From Dasyornis broadbenti (taxonomy: Eukaryota > Chordata > Aves > Passeriformes > Dasyornithidae): DNA of 64,000 nucleotides. Positions 23,150 to 33,504 of the stretch are shown in pieces. The notes beneath the pieces were generated by a model. The model ran no database searches. It worked only from the letters and a program-made list of their open reading frames with translations, and was not told the DNA's origin. The stretch covers positions 1,849,072 to 1,913,071 of the forward strand of contig VZRN01005851.1 of assembly GCA_013397935.1 (NCBI GenBank), read 5' to 3'. The translations under genes and the position numbers were made by a program. The first letter of the stretch is position 1, and every line of letters starts with the position of its first letter.

Positions 23150-23746
23150 AGGAATCTCTACCCATGGGTATTTGAGAGACCCCGAGAGCTGTTGCAAGAG
23201 GAAGATGACAGCGACAAAGTGTTTCCCCAAGGAGAACACTCCACTGACCATGAAGTGGCCTTGTCTGAAGCGGAGGTCAGACAAGACCCAGAACTGGGCC
23301 AAAGGGGATGTGGCAGTGACAAAGAGGAGTCACAGGAGGACTGGAAGAGCATCACCATCCACACCATCTGGGTCAACCTGAAGTACCCCCAGCTCCTGCA
23401 GGACCCTGACACTGCTTCCCAGGACTTGGCCAAGGCAGCAGCTTTGCCTGCCTTGGCTGAGCAGGTGAAGGCAGCAGGGGCACAGAGCTGGGGCCTCTGC
23501 TGCCCCCCAGGCCCCTCAGCTCCCCAGCTGGGAGCCCTCAGGGAGCAGTGGGAGGGGGCAGCCGAGGGGGCAGAACTGCCAGGGCCACAGACTGTGGAGT
23601 GGGACTTGGTTGCAGAGAAGGCAAAGTGGAAACACTCCATGGACCAAGAGCCATTCCAGGGTCAAGACAAGACAGACAAAGAGCTGTCCCATGAAGAAGA
23701 TGACAGCTGCCAAGTGCTTTCCCTAGGGGAACTTGGAGCTCTCTGA
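23150..23746 (+). CDS. second open segment, in frame after TGA
   Basis: This segment is in the same frame as the first segment and has no ATG near its start, so it would need read-through, splicing or repair of the TGA to be made. It contains the first ITIHTIWVNLKYPQL motif, then a second linker (EQVKAAGAQSWG... CCPPGPSAPQLGA) that resembles the linker of segment one. It then enters the second acidic stretch EEDDSCQV and stops at TGA 23,744-23,746. The preserved frame over about 200 codons, in a region with a matched duplicate, argues that it was once coding. Confidence 0.35.
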   Translation, partial: RNLYPWVFERPRELLQEEDDSDKVFPQGEHSTDHEVALSEAEVRQDPELGQRGCGSDKEESQEDWKSITIHTIWVNLKYPQLLQDPDTASQDLAKAAALPALAEQVKAAGAQSWGLCCPPGPSAPQLGALREQWEGAAEGAELPGPQTVEWDLVAEKAKWKHSMDQEPFQGQDKTDKELSHEEDDSCQVLSLGELGAL

Positions 23747-24053
23747 AGGGGAAGCCCGACTAGAGCCAGCATTGTCCCAAGATAGAGATGACAGCGACAA
23801 GAAGGAGCCAGAAGCAGACTGGGAGCAGATCACCATCCGCACCATCTGGATCAACCCCAAGTACCCACAGCTCATGCAGGACTCCCACAGGCCCTGGTGT
23901 CCCCCCAGCCTCTCAGCTCCCCGGCGGGGAGCCCAGACCCTCGGGCAGCAGCCAGCTACCCCTAAGAAACCTCTGTCCCGCTTCAGGTGGGCACTGCAGG
24001 CCCTGCACAGGCTGTTCTGCTGCTCCTGCCTGGCAGCACAGCCAGATGAGTAG
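23733..24053 (+). CDS. third open segment, C-terminal part
   Basis: This is shifted in frame relative to segment two. The overlap at about 23,733-23,746 marks the frameshift: LELSEGEARLEPALSQ here aligns with VALSEAEVRQDPELGQ of the first unit. It carries the second ITIRTIWINPKYPQL motif, a third partial copy of the linker (CPPSLSAPRRGA), and a basic, Cys-rich end that could be an amphipathic or lipid-modified tail (inference). It ends at TAG 24,051-24,053. There is no ATG at its start. Confidence 0.35.
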   Translation: MELSEGEARLEPALSQDRDDSDKKEPEADWEQITIRTIWINPKYPQLMQDSHRPWCPPSLSAPRRGAQTLGQQPATPKKPLSRFRWALQALHRLFCCSCLAAQPDE

Positions 24054-24235
24054 GACCCGCTGGCAGCGTCAGGCTGGGCCCCGCAGGTGGCGGCTGGCCC
24101 AGAGTCTGCCCGGCATCATGAGGGGCCACACGGGCTGCCTTTGCCTGCACATGTCCGTCCAGGCTGAGCAGGTCTGCCGCACAAACCATTCTTCCATCCA
24201 GCAGTGAAAGTTGAGTTTAGGAAAGAGTACAGTAA
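24054..24235 (+). other. GC-rich 3' flank of the gene-like block
   Basis: This continues the GC-rich composition past the TAG up to the poly-A run and would be the 3'UTR. No AATAAA or ATTAAA signal is seen in it, which is unexpected if the following A tract is a genuine mRNA tail. Confidence 0.4.
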
Positions 24236-24311
24236 GAAAAAAAAGCACAAAAACTCCACCAAAAAAAAAAAAAAAAAACCAAAACCAAAAAAAAAAAAAA
24301 AAAAAAAAAAC

Positions 24312-24356
<45 letters not shown>

Positions 24357-24419
24357 AAAAACCCAAAAAAAAAAAATAAAAAAAAAAAACAAAAAAANAA
24401 ACCAAAACCCCAAAAAAAA
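24236..24419 (+). repeat. A-rich tract with CC interruptions
   Basis: About 180 bases of almost pure A, broken by CC pairs and a few single C or T, with one undetermined base at 24,398. It directly follows the GC-rich block. It may be an expanded poly-A tail of a retroposed transcript or a simple-sequence expansion. Open frames across it are meaningless lysine or phenylalanine runs. Sequencing errors are likely here. Confidence 0.85.
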
Positions 24420-24850
24420 GAATTATGAGAATAAGACTAAGAATAAGATGATGAAGAAATAGTAGTAGTAAATAGTAATAAGAAGGAAAAGAATAATAAT
24501 AAAAATAGTAAGTTGAATGAGAATAATAATAAGAAATGAAATGAAGAAAAAATCGCAGTAGTAGCAGTAAATGAAAAAGAAGAAGAACAAAATGACGAAG
24601 AGGAAGAAATAGTGGTAAATTATAAGAAGAATAAGAATAAGAAAAAGAGTAAGAATAATAAGTTGAATAAGAATTAAAAGAACAATGAAAATAAGAATAA
24701 GAAGAAATAATAGTAGTAATTAAGAAATAGAATAAAAAAACCAATGAGAAGACTAAGACAAATAGGAATCACTAAGATGAAGAAAAAGAAGTACTAGTAG
24801 TAAAGAAGAAGATGAAGAAGATGAAATAGTAGTAGTAGTAAATAAAAATA
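24420..24850 (+). repeat. C-poor polypurine/AT low-complexity tract
   Basis: About 430 bp composed of short permutations of GAA, TAA, AAG and TAG triplets, with very few C residues on the plus strand. It looks like a degenerate trinucleotide satellite derived from (GAA/TAA)n. Long polypurine tracts can adopt triplex structures (general knowledge, not shown here). Confidence 0.8.
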
Positions 24851-24875
24851 TCAAGTTAAAATACACATCCTCACA

Positions 24876-24925
24876 TCTAGAATCCCAGAATGAAGGGAAG
24901 GGCCTCAAAGATCATCTAGTTCCAA
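24876..24925 (-). mobile_element. CR1 3'-end fragment, minus strand
   Basis: TCTAGAATCCCAGAATGAAG followed by GGGCCTCAAAGATCATCTAG is a diverged CR1 3' terminus of about 50 bp. Confidence 0.65.
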
Positions 24926-24951
24926 GTGATTATCTCCTGCTCTCGCTCTTT

Positions 24952-24969
24952 GTCTCTCTCTCTCTCTCT
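24952..24969. repeat. (TC)n microsatellite
   Basis: A perfect TC run inside a wider C/T-rich stretch (about 24,930-25,010). Confidence 0.85.
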
Positions 24970-25134
24970 GAGACCTCTTTCTTATTTTTTTCTATCTCTC
25001 TATCTCCCATTTCTTGTGAAATAAAACCGTGTTAAATCAAATCCATATGCTGTCGTCATATGCTCTCCTTTGCACCCTCATTCAAGCAGAGGCATCTCTC
25101 CCTCATGGGGTCGTTCAATGATGCCCATCAAATA

Positions 25135-25180
25135 CATGGGCAGGGTCCCTTCCAGCCACAAGCATTCTGGGATTCTGTCA
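25135..25180 (+). mobile_element. CR1 3'-end fragment, plus strand
   Basis: GGGTCCCTTCCAGCC followed by AGCATTCTGGGATTCTGT matches the plus-oriented terminus of CR1. The upstream border is unclear. Confidence 0.55.
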
Positions 25181-25481
25181 GCTACTCACTTCCCTTTTCT
25201 TCTTCTCTTTGCTTCAAGCTGGGAATGTGCTTGAAAATGTCCACCAAATAAACATTTGCTGTCTGAAAAGTGGAGAGGAACACTACATACCAAAGCAAAT
25301 GTGCACTTTTTGCTTCCTTTCAGTACTTTCTGACACCCAAAAAGGGACGAGATCCTCAGTCTACAGGTGTAGACTGTCTGGATGTGTCCAGCTGCCTCAG
25401 TGAAGGACTGTGACAAATACCTCCCAGGTCTAAGTCTTATTCCCTGTGCTTCTTCCAAAAACAACACATTACAGATAATAA

Positions 25482-25627
25482 ATGTAGACCTCAAGGTCAG
25501 GTTGGGCAGGCTTTGAGCAACCTGATCTAGTTGAAATGTGCTCACTCATTGTAGAGGGGTTGGACTAGATTACATCCAAAGGTCCTTTTCAACTCAAACC
25601 ACTCTGTGGTTGTGTAATTCTATAACT
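25482..25627 (+). mobile_element. CR1 3'-end fragment, plus strand
   Basis: The blocks GGCTTTGAGCAACCTGATCT (25,508-25,530), GGGGTTGGACTAGAT and AAAGGTCCTTTTCAACTC, with terminal GTGTAATTCTATAACTC, are the final ~145 bp of a CR1 LINE in plus orientation. This part lies in the end of ORF2 and the 3'UTR. Confidence 0.85.
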
Positions 25628-28495
25628 CTTCCCAAAAGGCTTTGTGTTTTATTTCTTGCTATGGGGTGGGGGAATGGAATTTTTCTGTGGCTACAAACCC
25701 TTTTTACATATTCTTTAGCAAGACTTTGCTGCTTGTTGCAAATAAGCTGCTGCTGAAACAAAACCAAAGCAAACTAAAAAAACCAATTTGTGTTTACCTT
25801 CAGGCTCCTTACTAAAAGCTTCTTTTTGCTTGCATAGGTGTTTTCTTAGGCAGGTCTTACCTGAGATCACAGCTCTTTCAGGCTCAGCTGTCTTGTTCCA
25901 CGAGAAGCTGAGCTGTATTTTCACACAGAGAGACCGTGGCAGAGGCAGCCTGACAGTGACTGCTCTCCCTGCAGCTCTGCCCACATCTTCCCTGTACCAA
26001 ACACATCACTTGGCTGGGCTGGCTCGAGCAGACAATATCCAATTTCTCTTTAGAAGATGGTGCTTCCTGTGAAACAGACAGCTAAAATGTCTGAAAGTGT
26101 ACATTCCTGGTTAGCTTTTCCCTAGTGCATGTAATGTCTTTGATGAAGAAGTTATAGATTTTATTTTATTTTTTCTCTGAAGACTAAATGAGGACCAAGG
26201 AAGGTTTTCATAGGCACAAACCTGAATTTAAAGGCAACAAAAGTGTTAGGTTTCACACAGTTTTGTACGATCAACCTTTTTAACAGTATTGTTAAGAGGA
26301 ATTAATAAAATGAAGTACTCATTTGAATCTCTGAAATGAATCGATGATACTATAATGTAGAAGTTTAAATAAAAGGTTAATAATAAAAGAATTTGCATTT
26401 GAATTGTTTCTTACAGTTCACTGGAGGAATTGTATTGACTTATGGATTTTGCATTATTTTTTTATGAACATCCTTCTGAATATTTTTAAATTATCAGGCA
26501 TTAATTGCTAATTATGCCTAAAGAATTCCTTTATGAAAGAATTTGATTATATTTTCCCATACAAAAGTAGGGGCAATTTACTAGGTGCAAGAAATTTAGC
26601 CTTATTTAGAGACTAAGAGGGAGGAAAAAGAGAACTAAAACTAGCACATCTGCTTTCATACATCTAGTAAAGTACTATTATATCTGTGAATAAGTGTAGT
26701 GCTATCACCATGAGCATGAGGAGAGAGTCAGCCTCAATAAACAAGGAATTGAAAGTCATCTTTTCAGACCTACACAAAAGATAATAAAGGAAACTGAATG
26801 TAAATACATTTGTATTTTCATGAATTAAAATCAAATGAAGATGTAATTTCAAAATGAAATTATGCTTCAATATAACTGAAATTTTTTTGTAAAATGTCCT
26901 TTATCTAGGCATAGAAATGCAATAGAAGAGTACTGTAACAATTACCTCTGTGTGACTATTGCCTTGTTTAATGATCCTTGTCCATTGGCATTTTCCAAGC
27001 CAATGCCACAGCCTTTTATTATTTGAGTTAGGCATGGTTCCAAAGCACCTAAGCACATGCAGTCTTTCAGGACTGAATCTTGCCTCTTTCTTGCAAAGCC
27101 TTTGTAAACTAAACTCCTTTAGAGGAAGCAAATTAGGGATGCACATCAAGTTAGTTGTCAAAGGCAGTATAAATACACAAACTTTGTCTGTATGTGCAGT
27201 AGTTATAATACCATATACACTGAACACATCCAAAGATGATCATGAAAAGCCAAGGTGAGATTCCGTGCATGAAACCAGAAGCATCAAATTTACATTTCAC
27301 AGCAGAAATAGTAATTTCCACAGAGTAAGCAAATGTCCTGTGTGCTGTCATTCACTGTCACAAATAATAGTGAAGCAGAAAGCTTGACAAAATTCAAAAT
27401 AGGATAAGACATACTGAAAAAATATCAGAGTTACAATGGTAAGAAATGGAGAGAAAAATACCAAAGATGTCTGAGGAGTCCATATTTCTGTGCACAACAG
27501 TCAGTGTCTTACTGTCTGCCACAAGGAATGGTCTCACTGGGTCTGAATTAATATTACTGAAGTAGTGTTACACTGTCCTACTGTTCCTATGAAAATGTTG
27601 AAAATACCCCAGCAGTCCCCTTCTCACAGACCATCTGAACCTTACAAGGATTATTTATTACTCACCTGCTTCACTCAGATGCCACCTTTAGGCGAGGTGG
27701 CTGGTAATTTACAGAAAGTCAAAGCCAGCACTTAAATACGTATTTATAGACCTGAGACATTACAGCATTCCTTTCATTTTAAAATTAAGGGTCATTATAT
27801 GAGGACGTAATAAGTGTATCTTAACTAATCCTTCTTTAGCACCTCCTAAAGCCGAAGAAACAGTCAGAAGTTCTGACTTATCTTAGGGTAAGTCTGATGC
27901 TTTGGATATTGTTTAACCCTATCCTGCTATAGCATTGCCTAACACATCTTTAAAGGTTTGTTACCATATGATGCACAGTATTGGGAATAACAGCAAATGT
28001 TAGGAAATTTTTAGGCCTGATTTAAACCTACATATCACAAATCACCTCTTAAGTTTCTACTAACAGTGACCTGAACACAAAAAGAAAGTCTCTTGACCCT
28101 AAGCAACATCATCTAAGGAAAACAGAAGGAAACAGATATTGCAGGAATTGAATAATTTAGTTTGAATAATTTTTTTTCCCCCTAAAAAGACCTACAAAAA
28201 AAAGATATAAGATTTGTCAGGTTATATGATTTTTTCTTTTTTTCAGCTGTGGTATCACTGAAAACCATGTGGCACAGTGTCCCATCTTCACTTTTCTGTG
28301 TTAGTCAGTGATAGATTAGCCTCAAAACAGTTCAAAAAGCATTCCCACAAACACCAGAGACCTAATAAGCTTCAAAAACTTTTAAAAGCATTTTATGTTA
28401 CACCTCTTTTGGTGATTATCAGTTCCAGAAAAAAATTATTTTTCATTTTGCTCTTGGAAGTTTTATTTTGCTCATGCCAGTTTAGTTACTTGGGG
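25628..28495. other. non-coding, no recognised element
   Basis: AT-rich, mostly unique-looking sequence. A GC-richer patch at about 25,860-26,000 has open frames on both strands (about 90 codons) but nothing recognisable. Confidence 0.5.
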
Positions 28496-28584
28496 AAAAA
28501 AAAAAAAAAAAAAAAAAAANNNNNNNNNNNNNNNNNNNNNNNNNNNNNNNNNNNNNNNNNNNNNNNNNNNNNNNNNNNNNNNNN
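28496..28584. other. poly-A run ending in an assembly gap
   Basis: At least 24 A residues (28,496-28,519) are followed by 65 undetermined bases (28,520-28,584). The gap is almost certainly caused by the homopolymer, and its true length and content are unknown. Confidence 0.95.
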
Positions 28585-30910
28585 AAACAATTCTGTTGAA
28601 TTCTATAGAACTTAAAGGTTTCTAACAATATTTGGGCAGCAATTTGTCTGTTTCTATAAAAGGCTCTTTTTTTCTTGTTTTTCTTTCTTTGAAATATCAG
28701 TCCCCACATGAAGACTAAGCCCTTGGCTAGCTGTCCTGCCTTTCATTATGTTAGACAGTGTGTCTTGGATAGCACTCTTACTCCAAGCTCATTCCACAGA
28801 TGCAAGTCAAAAGGTTTCTTTTATAGATTCTTGTTTTCCATCTGCATCACTGGACACTCTTCAGAGTCCTTCTCTTTTTCTGCTCCAACTAATTTCTTGG
28901 TTTTCCACTTGAACCATCCTTGGTTATCTTCTTATTCCATTAAAATATATAATTTTGTGTCATACTGATCTGCTGTGCAATTTGCAGCTGAAGAGCTAAT
29001 AAGGTGAAGCACCAAATTAAACACCTGAGGAAAAATTACTATAAAATATTTATGGTTTATGAATTTTTCTCATTTGTAAAGAAAAAGGAAATTAGCTAAG
29101 CAAGCAAACAACAGTTACAGATTACTGCAGTAATACAGTATTTTAGTTTTCTTATTGCCTATTTGAATTAAATACTTCATTGTATATAGTCTAGGTATTT
29201 AAACGTCCACATTTTAGTGAATATTGCATATCAATGTTGTATTAGAGGTTTTACAAAAAGAAGAGAAATTTCAGTAGATGCTTCAGGCCATCTTCTATTT
29301 GGAAAAATACTCAGATGGTGTAATTTTCCTTCTGGTGACTTTTTTTTAAATAGAAGTGAATTTGTAAATACTCAGATGAGATTTATGGCCTATATAGCTT
29401 TCAGGCGCCAGATTAGAACATGCTACAAGGTCTTGTGATGAATTAAAAGACTTTTAGTAGCTCCATTTTGGCACTACACAAATTTAATCCACTAAATCTG
29501 TGCCTTTACACTGAAAAACCCAACTGGGATATGTTTCAAAGTCTGTGGATATTTTGGTGGATAACAGCAAGCTTGGCTAGCATCTGTTTACTTGATGGAC
29601 ATTCTAGATACCACAGCAATTAGCTAACTAAGAGTTTGTGGATCAATTCGATATATGTGTAATCAATATAAAATTACACACACAGACACAAAAAGGAAAA
29701 TTTTAAAAAATCACACGGATGAAGGACAACAACTCCTTCTGCCAGATTTTTGCAATCTAGTCTTGGCAAATTTTTCCTCCAACATTTGAAAACGAAAACT
29801 GATTTTAAAAATTTCCAAGAATTTCTCAAGCAGAATGAAGGAAATGACAAATGTGGACATTGTGTTTAAATATGATCTAGTCCTATCCAGTTAGCCAGGG
29901 TTTGCAGAATCTTTCTGTGGTGTAAAATAAGTTACTCTGAAGACTACCAGAATTTACCAGCAAGAGGCTAAAAAGACTAAGCAAAGTCATTGATGTGATT
30001 TGAAAGTACAGACAGTATTTTTAGAGACTGTGGTTCTAACCTCCCCATTAGGCTAGAAATTATGGTTCATTTCTTTCTAGTTTTCAGTTTAATGCTTCCT
30101 GGTGAGGTATTTGATGCTTTGTTTACAGGATTTTTCCCTCCTCAAGAAACCCTGCTGTTTTGTTCCAATATTTTCATAAAAACCAACAGTACATAATGCA
30201 TAATACAATTAATTTCATTTTCACTAATGATAGCCTTCCACATTAACCAGAACCCGGCCCTTTTATTTTATGCAGTCCTGCTGTGCAATGAAATATGTTA
30301 TCTACATGTGTAAGAAATAGACCAATAAAACAGAGAATTGAATTTCCATAAATATCTGGCATAATTAGGATTTCAAATAAAACACGTTATATTACAATGG
30401 CACTTATTTGATGGATATTTCAGTAATTAAAAAAATCAAATTTCTAAAAGGCTTATTGTGGAAGCCTATGATTGAAATAATAACAGCATTGAAAGAGGAT
30501 TTTTCTCTGGTTCAGAACACAGTATTTGAGAGCAAGAGAGGCTTGGGATCTTAACCTTTGTCTAAATAACAGGTATTTGGCTGCTTTTGAATAAAGTTTA
30601 TTCTTGATTTTACTTTTTTTTTCTTTTGGAAGAAAACCAAGAGTTGGAACATCACATTTTTTCATTAAACTAGAATTCTGCTCTTCTGAAAAGGCAATTT
30701 GAAAGTGGTTCTGGAAATTGTTTTCCAAACTGAAAAATCTTTTCAAAATTTAATTTGAAGTTAAAAAGCTAGCAGCCTCTATCAAATGTACCTAAACAAC
30801 ATCAACCCAAAATTTATCCAAAATCAATGGTTTTCATTTCCCTGCTTCCTCCTCCCATCTCATTTAATTTTGTTTAAACTTCTTTTCAGCCTGAACCAAA
30901 ATATTTCATA
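28585..30910. other. AT-rich non-coding stretch
   Basis: No recognised repeat or exon. The interval 30,180-30,430 has even composition without simple repeats, the look of many conserved non-coding elements, but conservation cannot be judged from one sequence. Confidence 0.45.
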
Positions 30911-31190
30911 AAACCATGGTTATGAATGGTTTGGGTTGGAAGGGACTTTAATGATCATCCAGTTCCAACTGCCGTGCTATGGGCAGTGATGCCACTAGAC
31001 CAGGTTGCTCAGAGCCCCATCCAAACTGGCCTTGAACACTTCCAGGGCTGGGGCATCTGCGACTTCTCCGAGCAACCTGTGCCAGCGTTTCACCACCTTC
31101 ATGGTAAAGAATTTCTTCCTAATAACTAATCTAGATCTCTTTTCAGTTAAAACCATTCCCTCCTTATGCTATTACCGTACTTTCTGCTTT
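30911..31190 (-). mobile_element. CR1 LINE 3' end, minus strand
   Basis: GAATGGTTTGGGTTGGAAGG at 30,923 marks the 3' end. Collinear CR1 blocks follow: GATCATCCAGTTCCAACTGC, CCACTAGACCAGGTTGCTCA, GCCTTGAACACTTCCAGGGC and AAGAATTTCTTCCTAATAAC. It is a 5'-truncated copy of about 280 bp and the best preserved of the minus-strand CR1 ends here. Confidence 0.92.
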
Positions 31191-32859
31191 GACTTTCCCT
31201 ACAACTGCTGCTCTACTGTTTCCATTCTTTTCATCCTATAACAGTGGCAAAGTAGAAAAAAATATATATTAAATTTAAATTACATACTCTTCTACTTTGA
31301 GGAAAGAGGAACACTTGACAAGAGGAATATTTTATGTATTTCCTCTCTCACAAACTGAGATTTCAGAACAATCACATCAATCAGCACTTTATCTTACCTC
31401 ACCTCCAGCCCATTGCCTAATAGAATAGTGCATAACAAAAGGCACCACTCATTGTTACTGAGCTATCACAGTCTGCACCCAGGGGTTTGAATAAATCTCA
31501 CCTTGATCCTTCGCTTACTTTGTTCTCTGTGTGATTGTCACCTTTCCCTTTAGTCTGCAGGAGTCAGCAGGTCGTGAAATCCTCTTCCCTAACTAAGGCA
31601 CTTAACCCTGTCTAGAAAACAGCAGGAAAGGACTCCCACTTCTGAATCTTTCTGTTTCAGACCTGATACACTAACAGGAAGACTCCATTCCTTCATTCAG
31701 TACTAATATCCCTTTACTTTTAAGAGAGACAGATAAAACTTATACTAGCTGGTTCTTATTCTTTTTCTGAAGATATATATGTGATTCAAGATATCCTTCA
31801 GCAACTCATGAATTGATGACAGTCTTCTCTGTTCCTTCACTGAGGAAATATCCTTGTAGTGAGATAAAAAATGGGAACATATGCTTCCACCTTGCTTCTC
31901 TGGGTGATGGCTCAGCAGCATCATTTCATCCACCTTCACCAGTGGCAAATCTAATTGAGCAGGCATTTAAAAGGTGCAGTGAGATGTGGGATCACAAATC
32001 ATTCAGGCAACCTGTAGTTTACTCAGTGCAGCAGGAAGGTCAACTAGGTGCTCAGTTACACATTTCTCAGGGCCCTTAGAAAATGTCAGAAGATTGTCTC
32101 TGATCACCCCATCAGCAAATCAGCTGGTGTGACAACCTGCACTGTGGCAATTAAGAAGTCATTGTAATTATGAATTCAGTTTATCTGCTATTTTCAATTT
32201 CCTTTTAAAGGGCAGAAAAGAACAACTTTACAGATTATTATGTTGCCATCTACCTAACAGTATTCCAGCAACCAACTCAAATAAAAATGCAGTGAAAGTG
32301 AGAGGGCGCCTCTTAACTTTCTCCCTGAATCCAAAATAATTCCAAAAACTTCAAAAACTTCCAGCCAGCTGCTATCTCACTCAGGGGAATCTCTGATTCT
32401 ATAAAAATAAGTGGGGGCAGGGAGGCTGGTGGGGGAGGTCTGCCTCTAAAGTTCACCAGATATTTCCCTGATATATGCAGAATTACCCAGCAATAACATT
32501 GCTGAAAAAGTACCTAGCGCATTTAAACAAGTTGGAGATCCACAAAAGGATCTCTTCTCTCCCAGCAGGGTTCTGTCTAGAACGGTCTGCCTCAAGCTGT
32601 AGCGTATTTATTGGAGCACTAATCCAAAAATGTCTATTTACTCTGTCCTCTCCTTGATTTATTTTTACTCCTCCCAGATTCCCAGCATGCACCTAACCAA
32701 AGTGGTTACATGATACATTGTTTCTTGAACAGCACATCGCTGCTCTTTCTCCAGCTGTGGGACTTTGAAGAAAGAAATTGAACATTCTTTGTAACCTCTG
32801 GGTTTAGGGAACCACCCATTGCACTGAGCCTTCTGCTCTGGCTGACCTGTCTTTGAACT
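31191..32859. other. non-coding; possible LTR remnant at 31.4-31.6 kb
   Basis: A stretch at about 31,470-31,610 with GTTTGAATAAATCTCACC, then CTTGATCCTTCGC and TGTGATTGTC resembles the R/U5 part of an avian LTR, but no TG...CA borders could be fixed. The rest is unremarkable. Moderately GC-rich sequence at 32,400-32,450 has no coding signature. Confidence 0.3.
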
Positions 32860-32910
32860 GGAGGCTGGACTGTTGTCTCCAGAGGTGCCTCCCAACCTCA
32901 GCCATTTGGG
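32860..32910 (+). mobile_element. short CR1 3'-end fragment, plus strand
   Basis: GGCTGGACTGTTGTCTCCAG followed by AGGTGCCTCCCAACCTCAGC matches the plus-strand CR1 terminal consensus with several substitutions. Similarity upstream is weak. Confidence 0.6.
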
Positions 32911-33487
32911 GCTTGCAAAATAGAGAAGACCTAGATTCAGGCCTCTGGTTTGAACACCTCCATGTTTTGCAATAGGAAGATATGTTTTTAACGTCTACAT
33001 TAAGATCTGCCTGCCATGCCATGGTCATCAGAAATCATAAGCACGCTTGTTCATAAATATACGTCCATATCACTAAACAACTTTTTAGGGTCAATATCAA
33101 AGTGAACCAAAATTTTTATTCAATTTTGTAGCAGTCACACCTGTCTTGTCTTCATAGTGTTTGCTTAAAAATAGCTGCCTTTCACCTAACCATTTATGTT
33201 TGGCTCTCTAAATGACTTTCTGTTATTTAGTCTACAACCAATGTATTACATGAATTTTACCTCAGGCACATCCACTTTTTCAAGATGCAGTATGATAAGT
33301 TTAAGACTAATTTCCAACACCAAGCAGATGATAAATTAAATGTGGGTTACACTAGCCTCTATATGCATCACTCATTTTCCACCAAAGTGGGTTTCAGTGT
33401 GAATGGAAGATTTTCTCCCATGTGTCCCTTTAAAAGGGCATAGTAAGCATTAGCTTGTGCTCTTGGTTACCTCTCCTGTGGAGGGCA

Positions 33488-33504
33488 CAGAGAGAGAGAG
33501 AGAG
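33488..33504. repeat. (GA)n microsatellite
   Basis: About eight GA dinucleotides in tandem. Confidence 0.8.

Larger units (their letters stand above)
22736..24053 (+). pseudogene. unrecognised internally duplicated acidic gene, broken
   Basis: I do not recognise this gene. The ATG at 22,736 has a strong context (A at -3, G at +4). The frame runs 137 codons to TGA (23,147-23,149), then stays open in the same frame to 23,743. It resumes in another frame at about 23,733 and ends at TAG 24,051-24,053. Two diverged units about 478 bp apart share the motif ITIHTIWVNLKYPQL (from 23,351) and ITIRTIWINPKYPQL (from 23,829). Each motif follows an acidic EEDDSD/DRDDSD-type stretch and an (E)DW or ADW pair. 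In unit two the position matching the TGA encodes glycine, so the TGA looks like a disabling change. The C-terminus is basic and cysteine-bearing (RALHRLFCCSC-like). An apparent promoter lies upstream and a poly-A tract downstream. It could be a decayed gene, a retroposed copy, or a gene whose breaks are removed by splicing. The possible acceptor CTTCCTTCCCCCACAG at 22,963-22,978 keeps that open. Confidence 0.5.

Noticed and set aside
22460..23302. 280-codon minus-strand open frame, the longest in the window
   Set aside because: It is antisense to the duplicated plus-strand frame, has proline/serine/leucine-rich low-complexity character, and does not preserve the duplicate units. GC-rich coding sequence commonly leaves the opposite strand open.
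24069..24744. Long frames rich in phenylalanine, lysine, serine and tyrosine
   Set aside because: They are translations of the A-rich and C-poor low-complexity tracts, not proteins.
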